From positions 109,296,245-109,360,244 of the forward strand of contig CM075855.1 of the NCBI GenBank assembly GCA_037975125.1: a stretch of 64,000 nt of DNA, in the 5' to 3' direction. Below the pieces are notes generated by a model. That model was not told the DNA's origin and searched no databases. It saw only the letters and a program-made list of their open reading frames with translations. The DNA comes from Latrodectus hesperus. Lineage: Eukaryota; Arthropoda; Arachnida; Araneae; Theridiidae. The translations under genes were made by a program, and so were the position numbers. Positions within the stretch are counted from its first letter, which is position 1. The number at the start of each line of letters is the position of its first letter. Below, in pieces: positions 28,863 through 38,626 of the stretch.

Positions 28863-29693
28863 GCAGGGAAGGTCAGATTTTTGGTCTAATTTGTATTTTC
28901 TGTGTATTGTTTATCGTAGTTCCATATTGGAATTGATTATAGAACCTCTATTTATTTAGAGAAATTATATTGTAATGTAAAAAATATTACTTTTTAGATA
29001 AAGTTTTGAAAAAAAAATAATTCATGAAAATTAATTGACTTCTTGACTGATTTAAATTGTACTCGTTTTTTGCATCGGAAATTTCGGATGGGTTTTTGGT
29101 CCAATTTGTATTTCCTGTGTTGTTTATCGTAGTTCCATATTGGAATTGACTATAGAACCTCTATTTATTTAGAGAAATTATTTTGTAATGTAAAAAATAT
29201 TACTTTTCAGATAAAGTTTTGAAAAAAAATAATTCATGAAATTTAATTGACTTCTTGACTGATTTAAATTGTACTCTTTTTTTTTCATCGGAAGTTTCAG
29301 ATGGGTTTTTGGTCTAATTTGTATTTTCTGTGCTGTTTATCGTAATTCCATATTGGAATTGATTATAGAACCTCTATTTATTCACAGAAATTATTTTGTA
29401 ATGTAAAAAATATTACTTTTCAGATAAAGTTTTGAAAAAAAATAATTCATGAAATTTAATTGAATTCTTGACTGATTTAAATTGTATTCTTTTTTTGCAC
29501 AGAAAAGTCAAATTATTAGTCTAATTTGTATTTTCTGTGTTGTTTATATAGGAATTGATTATAGGAATTGGTTTCATATAGGAATTGACTATAGAAACTC
29601 TAGTCAGTTCCTATATGAAAATACGATAAACAACTCAGAAAAGAAATTAATTCATGAAAATTAGTTGACTTCTTGACTTATTTAAATTGTAAT
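28863..29693. repeat. Four-copy ~213-bp tandem array
   Basis: The anchor CTAATTTGTATTTTCTGTG (or a one-base variant) occurs at 28886, 29101, 29314 and 29521 (periods 215, 213, 207). Each unit contains TTCCATATTGGAATTGA, GTAATGTAAAAAATATTAC and GACTTCTTGACTGATTTAAA. Units 1-3 are about 95% alike. Unit 4 is rearranged and carries a hairpin. No coding capacity. Confidence 0.92.
29572..29620. repeat. Hairpin in the last unit of the 213-bp array
   Basis: TTTCATATAGGAATTGACTA (29572-29591) is complementary, with one or two mismatches, to the block ending CAGTTCCTATATGAAA (29605-29620). Further right, ACGATAAACAAC is the complement of the unit's own GTTGTTTATCGT. Unit 4 therefore contains an inverted piece of the repeat. 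Confidence 0.7.
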
Positions 29694-31194
29694 AGAAAGA
29701 GATTGAAAGACCCATACTTAAATAATTGTTTATTTTTTATAATCAATAAAAATGTCTGAGTACTCTTATACATATGAATTTCTCTTTCATATATACATAT
29801 GTGTATTCGTGTATAAGTATTATTGAAATTAAGGAATTTGTAAACTTTTAAATAAATAATACTTTTTAACTTACAGGATTTAAACTTTCATTTAAATTAG
29901 ATATAATTTAACTGGTTAAGTACTTATGATTGTAGTAATTATATCACTAATTTAATTTTAAGATTCAGAAATATTAGGATAATGTTATAGACTATGTATA
30001 AATGTAATAATCTATTAGACTGTCTATCCATCCATCTATTTTCCTATCTTCCAATCTATCCATGTTCTCATATATCTATCTGTCTATTTATCAGTCAGTC
30101 TGTATTTTTGTCTATCTGACTATATATTCCAACATGTTTGATACATAACCATTGAAATTTGCGTCCAATCTAGTTAACAAAATAGTGCTAATTCAGCTGT
30201 CAAATTCAAAAAAGTGATTTCTTATTCCATAAGCATCGCACTAAATAGTTTCACATGTATTCATTGAAGCTTAGGATTTGTCTTTAAGCTTGCCATGGAG
30301 AGTGTTGTACAGTGTTTACTGAAACATCTGTACCTGTTTAGTAGAAGCTGCAATTCGTTGTAAAAGTAGATTGAAGTAAGCAGAAATGTTAGGTAAGGAC
30401 AAATAACAGTTTTAGGTTGAGAAATATACAAAAAATAAATAAATAGCATTGTACAATAGAATGGAATTTGTGAGTTAGAAGGGTTAAAAGGTTCTGATGA
30501 TATTTTTTTCAATTCAAGTTTGTGTTTCTGTGGGTTTAAAAAGTTGAACGTAAGATGTTGACGAAATGTATTGTCTTGCGCACATTAAAACAGCTTATGT
30601 TTCCCGATTATTTGGTATGTATAATTCAGAAAGTTTCTAATCTTGAAAAAACTTTAAAATATTTGTTCACAAACCTCTCTTCTTGGAATATCTATGGATT
30701 AGTGTTTTTACCAACATAATTGAAAAATGATTTTGATTTGTGTGATATCTATGGGTATAGCTGATGTTGATTAAACGAAATATGGCAATAATATGCTCAG
30801 AATGATAAACAATTAGGAATATTTTTGGTTGAGTAGCATGAATTTGTGTCCTTTTACCCATCCAACACCGAAGGACAATATTAAGTTGATGCAGTCAGCA
30901 TGTAAATTAAAATTTATCCGATTGGTCGTGAATTGTGTTCACGAAAGTGTTACGATTTGATTTTCAACCCAATGACAAATGCTTATACAAGCCACACACA
31001 TTTGCTCATAATCATTAATAAAAACTACACATATCGAGATGGAAGTATCATAGTCTATCTGGTCTACACTACACTAATGATCCATCTACACTAATGACTA
31101 CAGCATTCATTAGTCTATCACGTGACTTGACAATAACTCAGTAAATTTCACATTTACAGACAAGTATTTTATGAAATTGCGGTGTTCAGGAAAT
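29694..31194. other. AT-rich spacer with degenerate (TCTA)n
   Basis: Contains the worn tetranucleotide run at 30011-30121 and three unrecognised short frames on the minus strand (30261-30512, 30667-30861). No transposon detected. Confidence 0.5.
30011..30121. repeat. Degenerate (TCTA/TCCA)n microsatellite
   Basis: A series of CTAT, CCATC and GTCTATC steps over about 110 bp, an old interrupted tetranucleotide tract. Confidence 0.8.
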
Positions 31195-31810
31195 TCTTCT
31201 GGGCACATTGATAAAACATGTACAATAATAGCTAATCAACATCATTTTAACAGACAATAACAGGCATTTAAATCATTGATGATTGATTATGGACACACTG
31301 ATAGAATATGCACAGTGATAGTTAATCTGAACTTCATTTTAACAGACAATGATTGGCATTTAAATAATTAAGGATTGATTATGGACACATTGATAGAATA
31401 TGCGCAGTAATAGATAATCAACATCATTTTAACAGACAATAATAGGCATTTAAATAATTGATGATTGATTATAGACACATTGATAGAATATGTGTAGTAA
31501 TAGCTAATCAACATCATTTTAATAGACAATAATAGGCATTTAAACAATTGATGATTGATTATAGACACACTGATAGAATATGCGCAGTGATAGTTAATCT
31601 GAACTTCATTTTAACAGACAATAATAGGCATTTAAATCATTGATGATTGATTACATTAATAGAATATGCGCATTGATAATATTATTTTTGCGAATTGATT
31701 ACATTGATAATATGATAGAATACACATTGATAGAATATGCGCAGTAGTGTTAAACTGAACTTCATTTTAAGAGACAGTATTATGCATTTAAATCATTGAT
31801 GATTATCTCT
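31195..31810. repeat. ~90-bp tandem array, six to seven copies
   Basis: The anchor GACACA(C/T)TGATAGAATATG recurs at 31292, 31384, 31474 and 31564, with an earlier variant at 31202 (spacings 90-92). Each unit continues with ATCATTTTAACAGACAATAA or AACTTCATTTTAACAGAC, then GGCATTTAAA and GATGATTGATTA. Two subtypes alternate (ATCAACATC versus CTGAACTTC). The right end (31645-31810) is rearranged. A repeat-derived open frame on the minus strand is not a gene. Confidence 0.9.
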
Positions 31811-33948
31811 AAAGAAAAAATGTTATTTTTGGAGTGGTCAACGTACTTGTCCGATTTAAATTCCATTGAACATATTTGTTATGTTGTCATATACATTTTA
31901 CTAACGCAATAACGTTCATAGAATTGTTCTAAAAATAAATGGCGATAACATGAGCCCGATATAATTGATCATCTTAGATAGTCTGAAATGTATGCACACG
32001 AAGATTGCTTAGGAAGATTTATAATATACTAATGACATTTTTTCCTTTTGAGTTTAAACAAATTTTTGTTAATGAATCAATATGACATCAATATATGATT
32101 TTGAAAAAAATCACAAAATTAGTTTCATCCTTATAATTGTGACTTTGCTTTTTTTCAGCAACAAGCACATTTGATATTTACCTTAATTATTTCATAAGAA
32201 ATGCTATAGGAGAGTAGAAAATTCAAAAGTTGAAGAAAGCATTGTCCGCTTCTCGCATTTTACCTTACCTTGCTTACCTTTCAGACGTGTGCTAACTTCA
32301 TGAAAAAAATCAGTTTTAAATCTTTATGCCCTCTATTACTAAAATTCATAAATGTTATTTTTTCAAATAAAAATATATACAGTGTGTGAATACTCTTAAA
32401 AATATCTTATATAAAACCCTTTAGTATCCAAGACATACACAGCTAGAAAAATATTATGTTGTGATAAAATGGTTACAATGTTTTCATGAAAGTAAAAGTC
32501 TTAGATTATTATTATCATTAAATCTAAGATCTAGAAGATCTTAGATTTAATGATAAAGCGAATAACATTTCTTTACTCTTTGTTTCCATTTATTTGGAAT
32601 ACTTGATTATAGTAAACAATGAATGCAGTTCATTCGCAAGAAGATTACATTGTAGATATCTAAAGAAGGTAGGTGTTAAAACGTTAGTTTATTCTGTACA
32701 GCTGAAATCTAATTATGTGAACTCTGGTTATTCAGACAGCAAATTATTGGACTAAGCTTGATGGAAACTTGTCTTAATTAAGCAAATAAAAGGAATCTAC
32801 TTATCATATTACATTTCATGGTATTTTGTATATAAGATACTTGTAATTACAATGTTTTCAAGAAAGAATATTCATATACGGAATTTAAATACGAAAAATA
32901 AAAATAATTTTGCTTTTCGGGTTAGTAAATTAATTCTATAATATTTTCATATTCTAAAATAATTCGTTCGTAACATAATCGATTTATTTCATAAAATTTG
33001 TCTATATTTATATGAAAATTTTTAGTACTCTTGTATTGATTTCTATAAAATATTTTTTGTTCAATGCTTTTTTGCGAGATTACATAAAATATTACTATAA
33101 GTATCACAGTTAATTATGCATTTTGAATAGACACTTTACTTTTTATCTTACGTGAGCTAGTCAAAAATATTTAGTGTGAAATATCCAAGTAATAAACTAT
33201 ATTCTTTTGTAGAAACGATTTAATCTCATATTTTTTATTTTTATAAAATAGATTTTATAAATTTATTTATAAAACAAATTACTTATTATAAAACAAATTT
33301 TAGATTTCACTATTTATAATAATTTAATATTTTATTTTTTCTATATTAAAATTTTTTACTTGGCTCTTTTTAATACAAAGAGAGAAAGAATTAAGATTCA
33401 CTTTTTACCTAAATCTCACAAAAGTACTTTATATTAATTGTTAAAGCTACTAAAATCTAAATAGAGTCATTTATTTGAATTTTCGTAACGTTAGGTTTCA
33501 AAGCAATATAAAATTATGATTTTAACTTTTTGGAGTCTGGCCATAACTGCAGTCATCGCATGTCCCCACTGAAATTCCTTATGATTTATTCAACTTGCAA
33601 ATTCCTAATTAGTCTGAATTGCTTTTACGTGAAGAAAATTAAAACATCTTGTGATAAATTAAGAAGACGTAAGAAGAATTAAGAAATGGTGATTTACATT
33701 TCTTTGCACAGTAAACGAATTTATTATTGTTAAATTCTTCTTTAAATTAAAATATGATATAAAAATACAGCTTAATAAATAAAAAAGAAGATATAAATGC
33801 TCATTTCATGTAAATATGATCAATATATGAATTTTAATGAATATATTTTTATTTTAGAAGTCATGATATATAATACTGAGTGTTTGTCAAATAATAGAAA
33901 CCTCAAAATTCATTTTAAATGGTTAATATATTATTTTTTTAATAATGG
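31811..33948. other. AT-rich spacer
   Basis: About 2.1 kb. Apart from the perfect hairpin at 32512-32556 I see only AT-rich DNA and an unrecognised 61-codon frame (32922-33107, minus). Confidence 0.5.
32512..32556. repeat. Perfect 21-bp inverted repeat with 3-nt loop
   Basis: The arm TTATCATTAAATCTAAGATC plus T (32512-32532) is exactly complementary to 32536-32556, separated by AGA. The DNA could extrude a cruciform and an RNA copy would form a tight stem-loop. No U-run or gene end is adjacent. Confidence 0.95.
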
Positions 33949-34206
33949 CACACAGTGAGTGACTAAATTTTTGCCACAACAAAGCTGAAAATTGATGCTC
34001 ATTTGTTGCTATCCGATTGGCACTTGTGAACCAGATCAGGGAGGTGAGTAGCATTACACACGTCATTCCACCATAATCCTTGGATCATTTTCATTCATCA
34101 TCTCAGAAGAAAGGACAAAGGAACACACAAAGGAAACATCCACACCCGAACAGGGATTCGAACCCGGGACCTATGAGTCATGAACGCTAACCAGTCAGCC
34201 GTCTCC
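33949..34206 (-). mobile_element. SINE family A (minus), old copy
   Basis: The complement carries GGTTCGAATCCC as the B box (near 34158) and a diverged body matching 34472-34771 (for example CAGAAGAAAGGACA and GGAGGTGAGTAGC). Internal identity to the plus copy is clearly lower than between 6555 and 34472. No target duplication recognised. Confidence 0.85.
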
Positions 34207-34471
34207 TTTAAGATAGAAATTTGAATCAGAGATGTCGTTGCTTTGTGGCCAATAAATTAATGTAAAGTCAACGAACATGTTTTATCAGGAATTTTATTCC
34301 GAGAAATATTCTGAGCAATAAAAAAAGCTTCATAATATGGGAAATTATATAAAACAATAAATTTTGTGTTAAAATAATAAAATAAAAAATATAGATCAGA
34401 GAGTTTTTTGAGTGCATTGTGTAATTTAAGATATATCTGCGTTAAATAAAGTCAACTACTTTACATGATGT

Positions 34472-34771
34472 GCCGACTGAGAGCTGAGTGGTTAGCGTTC
34501 CTGACTCCTGAGCTGTGGGTCCCGGGTTCGAATCCCGGTTCGGGCATGGATGTTTCTTTCCTTCTCTGTGTTTCTCTATTTTTTCTTCTGTGATGATGTA
34601 TGAATGTGGCCCACCCTATAATCGGGTTTGTGGTGGTATGGCGTGGGTAACGCTACTCGCCTCCGTGACTTGGTTCACAGGTGCCCGCTGGGTAACGACA
34701 AATGATTAGCAGTTTCTGGCTTTGTTGTGGCATAGGGTTCGTCACCCAAGTGTGCTCGCCGTTGGAAAAAA
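34472..34771 (+). mobile_element. SINE family A, with 13-bp TSD
   Basis: A full-length 300-bp copy nearly identical to 6555-6862. It has the A box GAGCTGAGTGGTTAGCG, the B box GGTTCGAATCCCGG, a body ending GTTGG and an A-run. Perfect duplication ACTTTACATGATG at 34458-34470 and 34772-34784. The intact duplication and body suggest recent retroposition. A 64-codon open frame over it is incidental. Confidence 0.95.
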
Positions 34772-34784
34772 ACTTTACATGATG

Positions 34785-35899
34785 TCACACAAAAGGTTTT
34801 GTTGCTTGTAGTTTCAGAAACGTTAATATATTTGTTCATAACTCTCTGTTTTTAATTGTATTTAAAACTAATCATTTAAAATGAAAACATTATATTTTTC
34901 AATAATATTATCACATCCCAAAGTTTGCCGTCTTTTGCTGTTAGAGCTGATATAGAAAAATGGGTGGGTTTCTTTTGTTGGGACCCTATTTAGATATCGC
35001 TGTTTCATTAACGGTTGTAAGAAATTCCAGTGATATTAACTTAAAAATTTTCTCATGCAAAGAAAAATAATGGTTTTCATGTGAACATCTCGGTAATTTT
35101 AGTGAATAATTTGCTGAAGAATCTGGTACTAAGAAAGAAACTTGTGTTAAAATTCATGAATAGCACAACTGACTGATTTTTATATCACAATAACTCATAA
35201 TTCAGGCGTCATTCTTGGCACTCAATGACCCACGCTAACTGTCTTAGAGGCATACACAGCTATAAAGATTTAAATGATGAAGGATTCATCCATTTTTAAT
35301 TTCCTTTGATTTAATCAGAAGTCACAAAGCCACAGATTGATAGTTAATTGTCCCTCTGTTTAATGTTTTTCTTAGGTCTTGTTCAAAAATTTACGGCAGA
35401 ATGTTTGACTAAATGACAATGTCATCATGGCGCTTTTCAATACATTTGAGTTAGTAGTTACATTAAAAAAAAGCTGTTATGTAAAGAAATTCGAAATAAA
35501 GCATGTCTACACATGTATTGATAACTTTTTTAATAAATGTAAATCTAAAAAGCAATTTTGATGCATACTAAAGACTGATTCAATATAGGCTCATAACTGC
35601 ATTTCTTATGAGGGTAACTGTACTTCGTTTTTTCTATTGTTTACAATGTATCAACAGTTAAGATCAGTAATACATTTTATGGAATCAAAGTTTAATGTGA
35701 AAGATACATTAATTGAGACAATTTTTAATTCTAGTGATAATTTGGACAACTTACTTACAATGAGATTTCTGGCATTTGAATATTACCATGGAAAAAAATC
35801 CTTTCTATCACTGACTGCTGTTCAAACAGTTTTTCTTCGTTTGTTTCTCAACAGCCATTGCTTGCATTCGAGAGCATATTAGAACTGGACTTGCATTTT
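34785..35899. other. Spacer with unrecognised open frame
   Basis: Mostly AT-rich. An 81-codon frame at 35637-35882 has no domain I recognise. No repeats assigned. Confidence 0.4.
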
Positions 35900-36004
35900 A
35901 AAGTGGATTCCGAACCATTACAATCATCCAAGCTCAAGATGGGTTTTGAATCCATGAACTGCTGAATCAAAGACCAGAGCCCTAACCACTAAGCTATGAG
36001 CTCC
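35900..36004 (-). mobile_element. SINE family C, 5' part (minus), old
   Basis: AAAGTGGATTCCGAACCATT is the complement of the family C body, followed by the complement of a worn B box (GGGTTTTGAATCCATG) and tRNA-like head (CCCTAACCACTAAGCTATGA). The 3' end of the element is missing. Confidence 0.7.
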
Positions 36005-36177
36005 GCTCAATTCATACAGTAACGTGGTTCATTTTTAAGCTCATTAAGTTTCATTTTCTAGGTATTATTCTAGGAGAAAGCTTCAGCACTAGAATCTAAC
36101 CCCAAAAATACATTGCAACAAAGTTATAAGTTTACATTGCAACAAAGTTATTAAGCTAGAGGGCATCGGAGCCTAAT

Positions 36178-36594
36178 GTTGTTGTTGCACAAATATACTT
36201 CCCCATACCTAGTCAACAGTTGGGATTTACCATTTACATAGAATCAGCCACTTGAGAGTCGTTGTTTCATCTGCATGCTTCATTGCACCTAGCTCTGAGT
36301 GCACCTAGCACTTAGATAGAAACTCCACACTTCTGTTTCTGTCTAAGTGTTAGAACCCAACTCAGCTTCGTGATTTTGAAGCAATGACCAAGCAGACGAG
36401 CCCTGATACTTGGCCTGCCACCTCCAGAGATATCATTTCACTTGGAGGACATTGCAACCACACCCAACTTTAGGTGCTCCAGTCACCATTATTGAACACA
36501 GCGGATCTTCGGTCGACTGGGATTCGAACTCACTACCTTCTCATAATAAAAACGACTCCCTACCCAACCAGGCGACCGTGGCCTCGACATTTGA
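36178..36594 (-). mobile_element. SINE family E (minus), composite of two copies
   Basis: The (CAA)n tail complement GTTGTTGTTG is at the left. The head complement (GGGATTCGAACTCACTACC near 36521) is at the right. Family E body text (CTTCGTGATTTTGAAGC, TGGCCTGCCACC, TTGGAGGACATTGC) lies between. At about 36255-36330 a second tail-like start (GTCGTTGTTTCATCTGCATG, then a CACCTAGCTCTGAG pair) shows that one copy inserted in, or was fused with, another. Confidence 0.75.
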
Positions 36595-36654
36595 GAGTAT
36601 TTTTAATTTAGTAGAAGAGACCAAATGAAGCTCTTCAATATTTGGAAAGCCCCG

Positions 36655-36810
36655 CGGTGATATCATTTCACCTAGAGGATATTGCAACCTATTTTTAACA
36701 CGTCTCAGCCGTCTTTAGTGAACACGGTGGACATTCGTTTCAGTAGGAATTCAAACTCACTACTTTCTGATAATGAGAATGACCTCTGACCCACCGGAAC
36801 TGTGTCTTCC
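36655..36810 (-). mobile_element. SINE family E (minus), 5' part
   Basis: GATATCATTTCACCTAGAGG, GACATTGC-like text and the complement of the head (GGAATTCAAACTCACTAC, CTGATAATGAGAATGAC) match the right half of 36178-36594. It is a truncated copy about 60 bp further right. Confidence 0.75.
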
Positions 36811-36890
36811 AATTAATGCAGGTATTCACTGCTACGCAACTACTACGCAATCCAAATTTATATTCTGACTTAATTATATCAGCGAAAGAA

Positions 36891-37167
36891 GCCTGGTGGC
36901 TTAGTGGGAGCGTTTCAAACTCCCAAGGCGTAGTTCCGAGGTTCGATCCTCGGTCTGGGCAAGGTCGACTCAGCCTTTCACCTCTCCAGTGGGTCGTTAA
37001 ACTGAGTACCAAGCATGCTTAGTAACAAAACACTTGGGGTCTCACGTCAGGCTGATCATCTAACTGGGACATATGCTTCGCACCCCAGGGCGCTCGGTCA
37101 TGGAACAGTTATGGGCACTGTGTACCTTGGCCCACATGGGCTGCCATACCGCGGAGTTTTTTTATAT
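36891..37167 (+). mobile_element. tRNA-derived SINE, family D
   Basis: The head GCCTGGTGGCTTAGTGGGAG with B box GAGGTTCGATCCTCGG resembles a tRNA more closely than the other families do. The body AGGTCGACTCAGCCTTTCA, GAGTACCAAGCATGCTTAG and CACATGGGCTGCCATACCG ends in a T-run. The element seeding the tandem array at 56719-57404 is the same family. Confidence 0.85.
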
Positions 37168-37232
37168 CAATGAAAACTCAGAGAACTACAGTCAATTTCT
37201 AAGAGACAATTATAATTTTATCCTCAAGCCGG

Positions 37233-37493
37233 ATGAGCCGGCAATGGCTCATCCGGCCTGTCCGGGTTAATCAAAAATCAGGGAAAGTCTTTGCTTTCTC
37301 AGCCCGACTGGGTGAACATTTGCAATCTACTAAGAAAGTATTCTTACATAAAGGACACCGAAAGCCTTGGTGGCACAAATCACACTATCCATCAAAGGTC
37401 CTGGATGTTTTGAAGGAGTGTCCTTTGAACATCTTATCTGGTGCTAATGATACTAAAAATTCAAAAAGCAAATTACATAAATGTTCAATTTAA
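37233..37493 (+). other. Unrecognised open reading frame
   Basis: An 86-codon frame of fairly balanced composition with a basic stretch (KGHRKPWWHKSHYPSK) and a normal stop. It begins right after the family D SINE and two nearly identical CCGGATGAGCCGGCAATGGC-type palindromic pieces (37230-37258). It may be the end of an unrecognised transposon protein. I do not recognise a family. Confidence 0.25.
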
Positions 37494-37730
37494 AATGTAT
37501 TTCCAGAAAACATGACGTATGTTTTTAAATAAATATTGTAATTGTAAATACAAAGAAATTTTGTTTCATGAATATTAGAGCATATATTCGAATCAAAATA
37601 ATTAAATTCGACAGCTAAGTACTAACGATTTAGATACTTTTCCATTATACCCTCGCTTTTGATTAGTGCCGTAACGGGAAAGAAACATATCGTAAATAAT
37701 TGTCGAAGCTAATACATTTGCATAAGTTTA

Positions 37731-38355
37731 TACGAGGGTTACTCTGAAATTTTTGAGATACGCGCAGATAAGAATTTACAAAATAAAAATAACGGTATAA
37801 TTTTAAAATACAAAGTATTTTAACACAGAAGACGATTTCTTACTGACTTTCTTCAACTTGTTTAGTGTGGAATAAATTTTAAACAGGAGAGAAAATGGAG
37901 TTGATGCGAGAACAGTTTCGCGCTATGATTTTCTAAGATTTCAAAGCAATCAAGAAGAATGCGTTCAACGGTTACAAATAGCATTGGGTGATGAATCTCC
38001 AGCTCGTGCTATTGTATTCAGATGGTTTAGAGAATTTAGAAGAGGTCGCAATTTTCTTCAGGATGAAGAACACACAGGAAGGCCGCCGTCGGCAGGAATC
38101 CCGGATAATGCGTCTGCCATACGAAAAATGTTAATGGATGATAATCGCTGTACCTATCAAATGATACAGAAGGAACTTAACATTGGATCCGCAGCCATAC
38201 ACAAAAGCATTCATGAAGAATTACATATGAAAAAAGTAGTTTGCCGTTGGGTTCCCCATAATCTAACTGAGCATCAAAAAGAAGAGCGTGTCAGAGTTAG
38301 TAAGGAAACTCTTAATAGGCTGAATGATGGTGGCCACCGCATCATTTCTAAAATT
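37731..38355 (+). mobile_element. mariner element, 5' part (copy 2), broken transposase
   Basis: Starts with the same TACGAGGGTTACTCTG end and leader as copy 1. The frame starts at an ATG at 37895. A TAA at 37934 replaces a tyrosine codon. A 7-bp deletion just after (relative to copy 1) shifts the frame. From 37984 the frame is clean through GDESPARAIVFRWFREFRRG, CTYQMIQKELNIGSAAIHK and VPHNLTEHQKEERVR to ISKI. Homology ends there, before the first catalytic aspartate block (TGDE), so no active site remains. Confidence 0.85.
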
Positions 38356-38502
38356 CAAGTCGTACTTTAAAAGAGTAAAGTCGTACTTTCACCTTCGTGG
38401 TGCTCTGATCCAAACGAAAGACGCTCCCTTTGACTTAATTCGCACTGCCAAAGGCATAGCAAGCTTGGCTTGTCCAAGTGTCATAAGCAACAACAACACT
38501 AC
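38356..38502 (+). mobile_element. SINE family F, 3' fragment
   Basis: Directly after the mariner breakpoint comes CAAGTCGTACTTTAAAAGAG and then the family F 3' region (AAAGTCGTACTTTCACCTTC, AAACGAAAGACGC, GGCTTGTCCAAGTG) with a CAACAACAAC tail. A GTCGTACTTT repeat at the joint (38358 and 38380) marks a local duplication. Either the SINE inserted 5'-truncated here or a deletion fused the two. Confidence 0.85.
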
Positions 38503-38525
38503 TCACAATATAGTATAAAATGAAA

Positions 38526-38626
38526 ACCGAATATCAATATATCTGAAAAAACAATCAATATATCAATATATCTGAAGAAAAATTATGAATATATCTGAAG
38601 ATCAATACATCTGAAGATAATGGGGA
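38526..38626. repeat. Short tandem repeat of ATATATCTGAA units
   Basis: Five to six imperfect copies of AATATATCTGAAGA over 100 bp just downstream of the SINE tail. Confidence 0.7.

Noticed and set aside
31195..31810. CRISPR-like array
   Set aside because: The 90-bp units are repeated over their whole length; there are no unique spacers, and the context is eukaryotic.
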